Source of the DNA: Sphaerisporangium sp. TRM90804 | Lineage (GTDB): Bacteria > Actinomycetota > Actinomycetes > Streptosporangiales > Streptosporangiaceae | Assembly (NCBI RefSeq): GCF_029846175.1 | Contig: NZ_JARWAC010000016.1 | Span: 310,001-374,000, forward strand | Reading direction: 5' to 3' | DNA: 64,000 bases | Shown: positions 42,196 through 50,520 of the stretch, piece by piece | Numbering within the stretch: the stretch's first letter is position 1 | Layout: every line of letters starts with the position of its first letter | The notes under the pieces: model-generated | What the model was told of the DNA's origin: nothing | Database searches by the model: none | Seen by the model: the letters and a program-made list of their open reading frames with translations, nothing else | Translations under genes and position numbers: made by a program

Positions 42196-43920
42196 ATGTT
42201 CGAGGTGTGGGCACCGGCCGCCGGCCGCGTCGACGTCGAGATCGACAGGGCGCGCCGTCATGAGATGACCCCCCGTGGCGACGGGTGGTGGTCGGCGGAG
42301 GTGCCCGGGGCCGGGCACGGCACCGACTACGCCTTCAGCCTCGACGGAGGGGATCCCCTCCCCGACCCCAGGACACGCTGGCAGCCGGAGGGCATCTTCG
42401 GGCCGAGCCGCGTCTACGACCACGACCGCTTCGCCTGGGGCGACCAGGCGTGGCGCGGGCGCGCCCTGCCCGGCTCGGTGATCTACGAGCTGCACGTCGG
42501 CGCCTTCACCAAGGAGGGCACGTTCGACGCCGCCGCGGCCCGGCTCGGGCACCTGGTGGAGCTGGGCGTCGACTTCGTGGAGCTGCTCCCCGTGCCGCCG
42601 GTGCCCGGCCGCCACAACTGGGGCTACGACGGCGTCGACCTGTACGCGGTGCACGAGGAGTACGGCGGCCCCGACGGGCTCAAGCGTTTCGTCGACGCCT
42701 GCCACCGGGCCGGCGTCGGCGTGCTGCTGGACGTCGTCTACAACCACCTGGGGCCGTCGGGCAACTTCCTGGCCCCCTTCGGCCCCTACTTCAACGAGTC
42801 GGCGGCGTCGTTCTGGGGCCAGGCCGTCAACCTCGACGGCCGGGACTCCGACGAGGTGCGCCGGTACTTCGTCGGCAACGCCGTGCAGTGGCTGCGCGAC
42901 TACCACATCGACGGGCTGCGCCTGGACGCCGTGCACGCGCTGGTCGACAGCCGTGCGGTGCACTTCCTGGAGGAACTGGCGGTCGAGGTCGACGCCCTCT
43001 CGGCCGCCGTGGGCCGGCCGCTGACGCTGATCGCCGAGTCCGACCTCAACGACCCGCGCCTGGTCACCCCGCGCGAGGCCGGGGGCTACGGCCTGGCGGC
43101 GGCGTGGAACGACGACGTGCACCACGCCCTGCACTCGGCGGTGACGGGGGAGCGGCACGGCTACTACTGCGACTTCGGGTCGATGGAGGTGCTGGCCAAG
43201 GTGTTCACCTCGGCCTACCTGCACGACGGCACGTACTCCACCTTCCGCGCGCGCACCCACGGCCGCCCGGTCGACCGCCGCACCGTGCCCGGGCACCGCT
43301 TCGTCTGCTGCCTGCAGAACCACGACCAGATCGGCAACCGCGCGGCCGGCGACCGCATCCCGCCCGAGCAGCTCAAGATCGGTGCGGGCCTGCTGCTGAC
43401 CTCGCCGTTCACCCCCATGCTGTTCATGGGCGAGGAGTGGGGGGCCGGCTCGCCCTTCCTGTTCTTCACCGACCACGTCGAGCCGCACCTCAAGCAGGGC
43501 GAGGCCGAGCGGCGGCAGCGGGAGTTCGCCGACTTCGGCTACGACGACTGGAGCGCCATGGCGCCCGACCCCTCCGACGACGCCACCTTCCACCGCTCCA
43601 AGCTCGACTGGGACGAGCCGTCCTCCCCGGGCCACGAGGAGCTCCTGCGCTGGTACCGCGACCTCATCGCCCTGCGCAAGGCCCACCCCGACCTCGCCGA
43701 CCCCCGCCTCGACCGCGTCGCGGCCGACTTCGACGAACGGTCCCGCTGGATCGTCCTGCACCGAGGCGCCCTGAGGGTCGTGGCCAACCTCGGCGACACC
43801 CCCGTCACCATCCCCTTCCCCCCGGCCGACCTCCTCCTGGCCTCCACCCCCGAGATCACCCGAACCCCCGGCCTCACCCTCCCCCCCACCTCCCTGGCGA
43901 TCCTCCGCCCCCACCCCTGA
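42196..43920 (+). CDS. treZ: Malto-oligosyltrehalose trehalohydrolase TreZ
   Basis: The 574-residue enzyme cleaves trehalose from the chain end made by TreY. An N-terminal E-set/CBM48 domain (FEVWAPAAGRVDVEID) precedes the GH13 core: VIYELHVGAFT, ELLPVPPVPGRHNWGYDGV, LDVVYNHLGPSGN, IDGLRLDAVHAL with the nucleophile, LIAESDLNDPR with the acid, and CLQNHDQIGNRAAGDR. These are characteristic TreZ motifs. ATG 42196 has GGGGAGAGAC just upstream. The operon glgX-treY-treZ makes trehalose from glycogen in the cytoplasm without nucleotide sugars. Confidence 0.95.
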   Translation: MFEVWAPAAGRVDVEIDRARRHEMTPRGDGWWSAEVPGAGHGTDYAFSLDGGDPLPDPRTRWQPEGIFGPSRVYDHDRFAWGDQAWRGRALPGSVIYELHVGAFTKEGTFDAAAARLGHLVELGVDFVELLPVPPVPGRHNWGYDGVDLYAVHEEYGGPDGLKRFVDACHRAGVGVLLDVVYNHLGPSGNFLAPFGPYFNESAASFWGQAVNLDGRDSDEVRRYFVGNAVQWLRDYHIDGLRLDAVHALVDSRAVHFLEELAVEVDALSAAVGRPLTLIAESDLNDPRLVTPREAGGYGLAAAWNDDVHHALHSAVTGERHGYYCDFGSMEVLAKVFTSAYLHDGTYSTFRARTHGRPVDRRTVPGHRFVCCLQNHDQIGNRAAGDRIPPEQLKIGAGLLLTSPFTPMLFMGEEWGAGSPFLFFTDHVEPHLKQGEAERRQREFADFGYDDWSAMAPDPSDDATFHRSKLDWDEPSSPGHEELLRWYRDLIALRKAHPDLADPRLDRVAADFDERSRWIVLHRGALRVVANLGDTPVTIPFPPADLLLASTPEITRTPGLTLPPTSLAILRPHP

Positions 43921-44109
43921 CCACGCCCCCGCCTCGAAACCTCAGTGGGTCGTCGGTGGAGGTGGGGTGGCCCTGTGTGGGTGGCTGGGAAGCCTGTGCG
44001 GCGGGTCGTTCCCCCGCCGCTCCGCTGTGGAATCGCTTAGACGGCGCCGGTGCGGCGGGTCGTGGGGGCGGTGAGGGCGGCGCCGGGTGCGGCGGGGAGC
44101 CGGTGCGCG

Positions 44110-44979
44110 TCAGGGAGTGTCGTGGGCGCCGCTGTGCCAGGCGAGGGCTCGGCGTTCGACGTGGAGGAAGGCGGCGTTGAAGAGCAGGCCCAGGAGGCCG
44201 AGGATGACGATGGCGGTCCACATGGAGGGGATGTCGACCTGTCCTTGGGCGACGAGCATGCGGTAGCCGACGCCCTCGGTGCTGCCGATGTACTCGGAGA
44301 TGATCATCATGATCAGGGCCAGGCCGATGCTGAGCCGCAGGCCGGCGAAGATCTTCGGGGCGGCGGCCGGCAGGATGACCCTCGTGAGCCGGATGGTCCT
44401 GGACAGGCCGAACGCCTGGCACGTGTCCAGGTACCGCCGGTCCACGTGGCGGGCCCCGTCCAGGGAGTTGAGCAGGACCGGCCACACCACGCCGAAGACG
44501 ATCGCCGTGATCTGGAGCGGCGTGCCGACGCCGGTCATGGTCATGAAGATCGGGATGAGCAGCGGCGGCGGCACCGAACGGAAGAAGTGGATCAGCGGCT
44601 CGGTGACGTCGCCCAGCAGGCGGGAGCGGCCCAGCAGCACGCCGAGCGCGACGGCGGCGACGCACGCCGCCACCCAGGCCACCACCACGCGGGCCAGGCT
44701 CGGCAGCAGGTGGTCGACGGCGTCCTCGGTGAGGAACGCCCGGCCGGCGGGGCCGGAGAACCACAGCTCGTGCAGGTGTACCACGATCAGCGACGGCGGC
44801 GGGAAGTAGACGGCCGCGGCCACCCGGGTCGCCGCCTCCCACGCCAGCAGCGCCACCGGCACGATCCACAGCCCGGCCGCCCGCGAGGCGACCCGCCGCG
44901 CGGCGCCAGTCCGGTCGGGGCGCACGGGGCGGTTCACCCGAGAGATGGGCCGCCGCGGGCGGCCGGCGGGGCGGGTCAC
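44110..44979 (-). CDS. ABC importer permease, SsuC/TauC type (second permease)
   Basis: The 289-residue integral membrane protein has an Arg/Pro-rich N-terminus, then six hydrophobic helices and the EAA loop (SLDGARHVDRRYLDTCQAFGLS, giving the G-x-x-x-x-x-I/L-x-L-P pattern before RVILPAAAPKIFAGL). FFRSVPPPLLIPIF and MIISEYIGSTEGVGY are typical of the nitrate/sulfonate/taurine permease family. It starts at GTG 44979, overlapping the previous stop as GTGA. With the other permease it would form a heterodimeric pore. Confidence 0.88.
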   Translation of the reverse strand: MTRPAGRPRRPISRVNRPVRPDRTGAARRVASRAAGLWIVPVALLAWEAATRVAAAVYFPPPSLIVVHLHELWFSGPAGRAFLTEDAVDHLLPSLARVVVAWVAACVAAVALGVLLGRSRLLGDVTEPLIHFFRSVPPPLLIPIFMTMTGVGTPLQITAIVFGVVWPVLLNSLDGARHVDRRYLDTCQAFGLSRTIRLTRVILPAAAPKIFAGLRLSIGLALIMMIISEYIGSTEGVGYRMLVAQGQVDIPSMWTAIVILGLLGLLFNAAFLHVERRALAWHSGAHDTP

Positions 44980-45749
44980 GGGGTTTCCTGAGACGAGCGC
45001 GTGTGGTGCCAGCGGAAGGCGCGGCGCTCCGTGGCGGCGAGCAGGGTGTTGACGAGCAGGCCGATCACGCCGGTCCACAGCGTGGCAGCGATCATGAGGT
45101 CGCGTCGGTTGCCCGCGGCGGCGTCGCTCACGAAGGTCCCGATGCCGTCGCCGCCCGCGACCAGTTCCACGCTCACCGCGACGATGAGCGCGACCGACGC
45201 CGCGATGCGCACGCCGGTCGCGATGAACGGCGCCGCGCTCGGCAGCGAGACCCGCCGCACGACGTCGAGGGACCCGAACCCGAAGCTGCGCAGCGTCTCC
45301 TTGGCCAGCGGGTCGACGTCCCGCATGCCGTACATCGTGTTGATCAGCAGCGGCCAGCAGCACGTGTAGACGACCAGCGCGATCTTCCCCTGCTCCCCGC
45401 TGGTGAACAGGAACATCGCCAGCGGCAGCAGCGCCACCGACGGGATCGGCCGCAGGAACTCCACCAGCGGACGTACGGCACGGTCGACCGCGGGCAGGGT
45501 GCCCATCACCAGCCCGGACGGCACCGCCAGCGCGCAGGCGAGCAGCAGCCCGGCCGCGCAGGACGACAGCGTGCCGCCCACCCCGGCCAGGAAGCCGGGG
45601 TCGGCGAGCAGCCCGGCCGCCCCGGCGAGGATGGAGGACACGAGCGGCAGCGTGTAGGTGTCGATCACCCCCGCGCGGCCCAGGGCCTCCATCAGGAGAA
45701 GGAACCCCGCGGCGCCGAGCGCGCCGCGAAGTGCCCTTCGGCCGGTCAC
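44976..45749 (-). CDS. ABC importer permease, SsuC/TauC type (first permease)
   Basis: The 257-residue membrane protein has six hydrophobic helices and RPIPSVALLPLAMFLF, NTMYGMRDVDPLAKETLRSFGFGS and VRRVSLPSAAPFIATGVRIA (EAA loop). VELVAGGDGIGTFVSDAA is another family motif. GTG 45749 overlaps the binding-protein stop as GTGA. It resembles the second permease in family but not closely in sequence. Translational coupling through both overlaps keeps subunit levels equal. Confidence 0.88.
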   Translation of the reverse strand: MTGRRALRGALGAAGFLLLMEALGRAGVIDTYTLPLVSSILAGAAGLLADPGFLAGVGGTLSSCAAGLLLACALAVPSGLVMGTLPAVDRAVRPLVEFLRPIPSVALLPLAMFLFTSGEQGKIALVVYTCCWPLLINTMYGMRDVDPLAKETLRSFGFGSLDVVRRVSLPSAAPFIATGVRIAASVALIVAVSVELVAGGDGIGTFVSDAAAGNRRDLMIAATLWTGVIGLLVNTLLAATERRAFRWHHTRSSQETP

Positions 45750-46729
45750 CGCGGGGAGGTCGCCACGAGGGTGGTGGCGTCGGCCCTGCCCTTGGTGACC
45801 TGGAACTCCTGCAACAGGTCGGCCACGCGCTGGACGCGGGAGGGGTCGAGCGAGGTGGAGAACCGGCCCAGCGCCATGGTGGCGGCCACCTCGGCGGGGA
45901 TCTGGGTGAAGGTGGGGATCACCTTGTCGAGCGCGGCGCGGTCGCTCGCGGCGATGCGCTGCGCCTTGCCGATCGCCCGCTGGAAGGCGGCGGCGGTCTT
46001 GGGATGCTTGGCGACCCAGTCGGCGGTGGCGGCCCAGCCGTCGAGCGGGAGCCCTTCGGTGGGGCCGGTCAGGGTGTCGACGAGCAGGCGCGCGCCGAGC
46101 TCCTTCTTGGCCGCGGAGATGTAGGGCTCGGTGGTCCACGCCGCGTCGACGGTGCCGGCCCGAAGCTGGGTGAGGTGCTCGGCGAACGGCACCGGCACGA
46201 AGCTGACGTCCCCCGGGGTCAGGCCGTTGGCCTTCAGGTGCGCGCTGACGCTGACTTCGCCGAGCGCCTTGACCACGTTCACCGCGATCTTCTTGCCCCG
46301 CAGGTCCTTCACGTCCTTGAGCGGGGAGTCGCCGGCGACGACGACGCCGTTGACGCCGGGCGCGGCCTCCTGCGACTGCGCGAGCATCTTCAGCTTGGCG
46401 GCACCGGACTCGCTGATGGTGATCAGTGAGACGTAGCTGGTCAGGAAGGCGTCCATGCTGCCGTTGAGGATCTTCGGCATGACGGCCTGCGGCGCCTGGA
46501 TGGTCTCGGTCTCGACGGTCAGGCCCTCCTGCCGGAAGAAGCCCTTCTCCTGCGCGATGAACAGCGGCGCGGACGACGGCACCGGCACGATGCCGATCGT
46601 CAGCTCGGCCTTCTCCAGGCCACCCCCGGTGGCGGGCCGGGGCGCTTCGGTGCCCGAGCCGCAGGCGGCGAGGGCGAGCACCGTGGCGAGAGCGGCCAGC
46701 GACGCGCGGACGGAAAGTCCCGTCCTCAT
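45746..46729 (-). CDS. ABC importer substrate-binding lipoprotein, NMT1/SsuA-like
   Basis: The 327-residue lipoprotein has a signal ending in the lipobox LAACGSG. The type II binding fold shows LTIGIVPVPSSAPLFIAQEKGFFRQEGL, MPKILNGSMDAFLTSYVS, DLRGKKIAVNVVKALGEV, LRAGTVDAAWTTEPYISAA and RAIGKAQRIAASDR. These belong to the nitrate/sulfonate/taurine/pyrimidine-precursor group. The ligand is not identifiable. ATG 46729 has AGGAG upstream. The operon has no ATP-binding subunit within the window. Confidence 0.88.
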   Translation of the reverse strand: MRTGLSVRASLAALATVLALAACGSGTEAPRPATGGGLEKAELTIGIVPVPSSAPLFIAQEKGFFRQEGLTVETETIQAPQAVMPKILNGSMDAFLTSYVSLITISESGAAKLKMLAQSQEAAPGVNGVVVAGDSPLKDVKDLRGKKIAVNVVKALGEVSVSAHLKANGLTPGDVSFVPVPFAEHLTQLRAGTVDAAWTTEPYISAAKKELGARLLVDTLTGPTEGLPLDGWAATADWVAKHPKTAAAFQRAIGKAQRIAASDRAALDKVIPTFTQIPAEVAATMALGRFSTSLDPSRVQRVADLLQEFQVTKGRADATTLVATSPR

Positions 46730-46967
46730 CTGTGCTCCTTCGGTCGTGGAAGCCGCGCCCGGCCCGCAGAATTCCCCGGCGAGGAGACACGGCAGGACAG
46801 CGGCGAGCCTAGCGGACCAGGACCGCGAAGACCCGGGATGCGACCGCTATAACCGGGCTACCGGTTGATTTGCATACCTTTCCGGAACCCGTGGCGGAGC
46901 AGGGGGTTACGGGCGCGGGAGCCACGCTCGCGAGCGCCCGGGGGCGGGCCGGGAGCCCGCCGGGAGG

Positions 46968-47492
46968 TCAGGCGGCCGTCCGCGAGAGGACGGCCGACAG
47001 CTTGCGCAGGCCGCGCGCCGTGCGGGCCTTGACGGTGCCGAGCGGCACGTCGAGGCGCTCGGCGATCTCTCGCTGGGTGAGCTCGCCGTAGTAGGCCAAC
47101 TCGATCGCCTCGCGCTGCGGACCGGGCAGGATGGCGAGGGCCCGGCGGAGCTGGTCGCGGCTGCCGAAAGCGTCGGCGGTGTCGCGGCCGTCGCCGTCCC
47201 TGGGCTCGGCCACGCTGTCCAGCGGGACGGTCGTGAGCGTGCGCACCCGCAGGTGGTCGATGGCCCGCTTGCGGGCGATGCCCAGCAGCCACGCCTCCAA
47301 GCTGCGGCCGGGGTCGTAGCGGTGGGCCGAGCGCCACACCTCCGAGAACACGACCTGACGCACGTCGTCGATGTCCTGAGGCGGCACCAGCCTGCGCAGG
47401 TAGCCCGCCACCAGGGCCGCGTACGTCTGGTAGCACTCCGCGAGGGCGTCTTCGTGGCCCTCGGCAAGCCGGGTGCCGAGCGTGCTCTCCAT
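46968..47492 (-). CDS. ECF-type RNA polymerase sigma factor
   Basis: The 174-residue protein has sigma region 2 (ECYQTYAALVAGYLRRLV, QDIDDVRQVVFSEVWRSAHRYD, AWLLGIARKRAIDHLR) and region 4 (AILPGPQREAIELAYYGELTQREIAERL, with PLGTVKARTARGLRKL as recognition helix). ATG 47492 is preceded by GGAGGAGG. No anti-sigma factor gene is adjacent. The upstream neighbour on the same strand encodes a LitR/CarH-like MerR protein, with a photolyase beyond, resembling litR-litS light-response arrangements of Streptomyces. A tandem 11-bp repeat lies in its promoter region. Confidence 0.88.
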   Translation of the reverse strand: MESTLGTRLAEGHEDALAECYQTYAALVAGYLRRLVPPQDIDDVRQVVFSEVWRSAHRYDPGRSLEAWLLGIARKRAIDHLRVRTLTTVPLDSVAEPRDGDGRDTADAFGSRDQLRRALAILPGPQREAIELAYYGELTQREIAERLDVPLGTVKARTARGLRKLSAVLSRTAA

Positions 47493-47512
47493 GGGAGCCT
47501 CCTCCGGCAGAA

Positions 47513-47534
47513 AACTTATTCAAAACCTATTCAT
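47513..47534 (-). promoter_or_regulatory. Tandem 11-bp direct repeat before the ECF sigma gene
   Basis: On the coding strand ATGAATAGGTT is followed directly by TTGAATAAGTT (9 of 11 identical). CarH-type regulators are known to bind 11-bp direct repeats, and a CarH/LitR-like gene is adjacent. The patch is AT-rich against its surroundings, so it may also contain the promoter. Confidence 0.5.
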
Positions 47535-47714
47535 AGCGAAGTCGAACGGCGTGGCGCAACCCGGTCGGCCCAAATCCGGGACAGGCCTTCCCCAAAGAGA
47601 TCGACGTCGCGATGGCATGCGGGCGAGACCGCGAACAGGCCCGGCGGCGCGCTGACGGGCCGCTCGCGCGGCACGGCGGAAACGGTGGCGCGACCGGGTG
47701 GGGACGGGGACGCG

Positions 47715-48647
47715 CTAGCCGAGCGCGGCCAGCACCTGCGTGACGGCGTCGGCCAGCGAGTGCGCGCGCGCGACCCCGGCCGGCGGGCGCCGGTCGCCCC
47801 AGCCGGGGCCGCCGAGGACGATCCGGCTCGCCGGGCGCAGCACCGGCAGCCGCTGGAGCGGCGCAGGGTCGCCGGTCGCCTCCAGTTGCGACCAGACGAA
47901 GACCGCAACCGGGCCGAGGCGCCGCATGGCGTCCCCGAGCGCCGAGTACGGCGTGCGCGGGCCGAGCACCCGCGTCTCCAGGCGGTGCGCGGAGGTGAGC
48001 GTGGCGGCCAGCGCGTACACCGGCAGGCTGTGCTGGTCGTCCTCGGCGCACGCCAGCAGCACCGGGCGCGGGTGGGCGGGGTCGGCGGGGCGGCCGGTGA
48101 GCCGGCTCAGCGCCGAGAGCAGCCGCTCGGAGAACAGGTGCTCGATCTCCACGCCCGCGCCCGTGGTCTCCTGGCGCCGGCAGATCGCGTCGAGCACCGG
48201 CAGGGCCAGCCGCTCCCACGTCCAGGCGACCCCGTGCGCGGCCAGCGCCGCGTCCAGGTGCTCGACCACCGCCACCGCGTCGAGGTTGAGCGCGGCCCTG
48301 GCCAGGACGGCGCTGCTCGCCACGCGCGCGGGGGTGCCGGCGCCCACCTCCGGCAGGGGGGCCGCCGCGCCCCGGGTGTTGAGGGCCGCCTGCGCCGCCT
48401 CGGCGGGCGGCAGACCGGCCTTGATCAGCCGGTTCATCGTCTCAAGGCGCACGAGATCGGCGGCGTCGTAGCGCCGGTGCCCGCCGGGGCTGCGACGGCT
48501 CGGCCCGATGCCGTAGCGCAGGTTCCAGGTTCGCAGGGTGGGCGCGGGGACGCCGAGCCGGCGAGCGACCGCCCCGATGCCGTAGCTCGGACCGTCGTCG
48601 CCCGGGTCGCCGGACTCGCCGGCCGTCACCTCGCTGTGATCATCCAT
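47715..48647 (-). CDS. MerR-family regulator, LitR/CarH-like with altered cobalamin motifs
   Basis: The 310-residue protein has an N-terminal MerR helix-turn-helix (YGIGAVARRLGVPAPTLRTW, GGHRRYDAADLVRLETM), a helical-bundle domain and a B12-binding-like Rossmann domain (LLACAEDDQHSLPVYALAATL, VLGPRTPYSALGDAMRRLG). CarH-type photoreceptors need W-x9-EH in the bundle. Here the spacing is exact (Q159, E169, H170) but Trp is replaced by Gln. The lower-ligand His is present (H206 in DDQHSLP) but the usual following Gly is Pro. So it is a LitR/CarH relative that may bind cobalamin differently or not at all. ATG 48647 follows AGGAA. It is divergent from the photolyase gene. Confidence 0.82.
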   Translation of the reverse strand: MDDHSEVTAGESGDPGDDGPSYGIGAVARRLGVPAPTLRTWNLRYGIGPSRRSPGGHRRYDAADLVRLETMNRLIKAGLPPAEAAQAALNTRGAAAPLPEVGAGTPARVASSAVLARAALNLDAVAVVEHLDAALAAHGVAWTWERLALPVLDAICRRQETTGAGVEIEHLFSERLLSALSRLTGRPADPAHPRPVLLACAEDDQHSLPVYALAATLTSAHRLETRVLGPRTPYSALGDAMRRLGPVAVFVWSQLEATGDPAPLQRLPVLRPASRIVLGGPGWGDRRPPAGVARAHSLADAVTQVLAALG

Positions 48648-48833
48648 CCGATCGTTCCTGGTCCGCGCCCTCCGCACCCCCCGTCGAGGCGACGGGGGAG
48701 GCCGACGTACAGCCTGGCAGGCGCAGGGCGATGGCGGGGGCCGTCCGTACCGGGCGGCATCCCACCCCCTCCTTCGGGCGGCCCCCCACGGCCGGACGCA
48801 ACCGCGCGCCGTGGAGTGCCCGAAGAACTCTAC

Positions 48834-50123
48834 GTGGACACAGTCATCGTGCTGTTCACCCGAGATCTGCGGGTTCACGACCACCCCGCTCTGGCCACGG
48901 CGTGCGCGCGGGCCCGGTCCGTCGTCCCGCTGTTCGTCGTGGACGAGGCCATAGCGCCGCACCACCGCGGCGGGTTCCTCGCCGAGGCCCTGGATGATCT
49001 GCGCTCCACGCTGCGCGACCTCGGCGCGGACCTGGTGGTGCGCCGGGGCGACCCGGTGGCCGAGGCGGTGAAGCTGGCGTGGGAGGTGCGGGCCCAGGCG
49101 ATCTGGGTCTCCGCCGACGTCAGCGCCTACGCCCGGCGGCGCGAGCGGCGCTTCGCCTCCGCGTGCGGCGAGCGGCGCCTGGAGTTCCGCACGTTCCCCG
49201 GGCTCACCGTCGTCCCGGCCGGCGAGCTGACGCCGCTCGGGGGAGACCACTACCGGGTGTTCACGCCCTACTGGCGGGTGTGGTCGGGGGCCGAGCGGCG
49301 GCTGGTGCTCCCCGCGCCTTCCTTCGTCCCCCTGCCCGAGGGCGTCGACCCCGGAGAGCTGCCCGAGGTGCCGCGCAGGCCGCACGGGAACCCGCCCGGC
49401 GGGGAGACGGCCGCGCGGCGGCGGCTGGAGCTGTGGCTCAAGCTGTGCCTGGCCGACTACCCCGACGCCCACGACGATCTGGGTGAGGACGGGACGTCGA
49501 TGCTCAGCCCGTACCTGCGGTTCGGCTGCGTGTCGCCGCTGGAGGTGGTGACGCGGGCCGAGGGGCTCCCGGGCGGGCCGGAGTTCGTCCGTCAGCTCTG
49601 CTGGCGCGACTTCTACTACCAGGTGGCCCTGGCCTTCCCCGACCTGCCGCGGCGCGACTACCGGCCCCGGGACGTCGACTGGCGCGACGACGAGCTCGCC
49701 GCCGACGCGTGGCGCGAGGGCGTGACCGGGATCCCCATCGTCGACGCCGGGATGCGCCAGCTCCGCGCCGAGGGGTGGATGCACAACCGCGCCCGCCTGA
49801 TCGTCGGCTCCTACCTGACCAAGAGGCTGCGCATCCATTGGCGGGTGGGCGGCGACCACTTCGCCGACCTGCTGCTGGACGCCGACATTCCCAACAACTG
49901 GGGCAACTGGCAGTGGGTCGCCGGCACCGGCAACGACACCCGGCCGAACCGGACGCTCAACCCGCTGCGCCAGGCCATGAAGCTGGACCCGGCGGGAGAC
50001 TACGTACGGCGCCACGTCCCCGAGCTGGCCGGCGTGCCCGCGCCGCTGGTGCACGCCCCCTGGAAGGCGCGCACGCCCATCCCCGGTTACCCGGCGCCGA
50101 TCGGCGGCCTGGACAATGAGTGA
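48834..50123 (+). CDS. phr: Deoxyribodipyrimidine photolyase (CPD photolyase, class I-like)
   Basis: The 429-residue flavoprotein repairs UV-induced pyrimidine dimers using light. The N-terminal antenna domain has VIVLFTRDLRVHDHPAL and PLFVVDEAI. The FAD domain has TSMLSPYLRFGCVSPLEV, RQLCWRDFYYQV, IPIVDAGMRQLRAEGWMHNR, the R-x-x-x-x-S motif (RARLIVGSYLTKRL), DADIPNNWGNWQWVAGTGND and RTLNP. The start is uncertain: GTG 48834 or GTG 48816, neither with a strong ribosome site. It is divergent from the LitR/CarH-like gene and followed without gap by a thiamine-binding-type gene. Confidence 0.93.
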   Translation: MDTVIVLFTRDLRVHDHPALATACARARSVVPLFVVDEAIAPHHRGGFLAEALDDLRSTLRDLGADLVVRRGDPVAEAVKLAWEVRAQAIWVSADVSAYARRRERRFASACGERRLEFRTFPGLTVVPAGELTPLGGDHYRVFTPYWRVWSGAERRLVLPAPSFVPLPEGVDPGELPEVPRRPHGNPPGGETAARRRLELWLKLCLADYPDAHDDLGEDGTSMLSPYLRFGCVSPLEVVTRAEGLPGGPEFVRQLCWRDFYYQVALAFPDLPRRDYRPRDVDWRDDELAADAWREGVTGIPIVDAGMRQLRAEGWMHNRARLIVGSYLTKRLRIHWRVGGDHFADLLLDADIPNNWGNWQWVAGTGNDTRPNRTLNPLRQAMKLDPAGDYVRRHVPELAGVPAPLVHAPWKARTPIPGYPAPIGGLDNE

Positions 50124-50423
50124 ATGATCATTGCTTTCTCCGTGACCCCGCTCGGCGTGGGCGAGGGCGTGTCCGAGCCGGTCGCCCGCGCGGTGCGGGT
50201 GGTCCGTGACAGCGGCCTGCCCAACAGCACCGACGCCATGTTCACCACGCTCGAAGGCGAGTGGGACGAGGTGATGGACGTCGTGCGGCGGGCCGTCGAG
50301 GCCGTCGCGGAGGTGGCCCCGCGGGTCAGCCTCGTGCTGAAGGCAGACGTCCGCCGGGACACCCACGACGCCATGACCACCAAGGTCGAGTCCCTGGAAC
50401 GCCACCTGGACGGCACCGGCTGA
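50124..50423 (+). CDS. MTH1187/YqgV-family thiamine-binding-type protein (DUF77)
   Basis: The 99-residue protein starts [20 protein letters not shown] and has [19 protein letters not shown] and [13 protein letters not shown], the DUF77 ferredoxin-like fold. The family binds thiamine or related compounds in structures; its cellular role is unclear. ATG 50124 directly follows the photolyase stop, so the two are co-translated, which is an uncommon pairing. Confidence 0.88.
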   Translation: MIIAFSVTPLGVGEGVSEPVARAVRVVRDSGLPNSTDAMFTTLEGEWDEVMDVVRRAVEAVAEVAPRVSLVLKADVRRDTHDAMTTKVESLERHLDGTG

Positions 50424-50520
50424 CCGCGCCCCGCTCCCGGCCCCCGGCCCGCGCCCGCCCGCCGGTCCCCGCCGGTCGCCGGCCCGCGCCGTCCCCGTGC
50501 GGGGGGGTCGCCGGGCCCGG

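Noticed and set aside
37911-43914. Long minus-strand open frames opposite glgX, treY and treZ
   Set aside because: The plus-strand genes have full family motifs; the antisense translations are low-complexity and have no ribosome sites or motifs.
43921-44109. Hidden small gene between treZ and the permease gene
   Set aside because: The gap is only 189 bp, without a credible frame; no clear hairpin either.
47253-48833. Upstream extension of the photolyase frame
   Set aside because: It runs antisense to the ECF sigma and MerR genes; photolyase homology begins right at the GTG starts near 48834.
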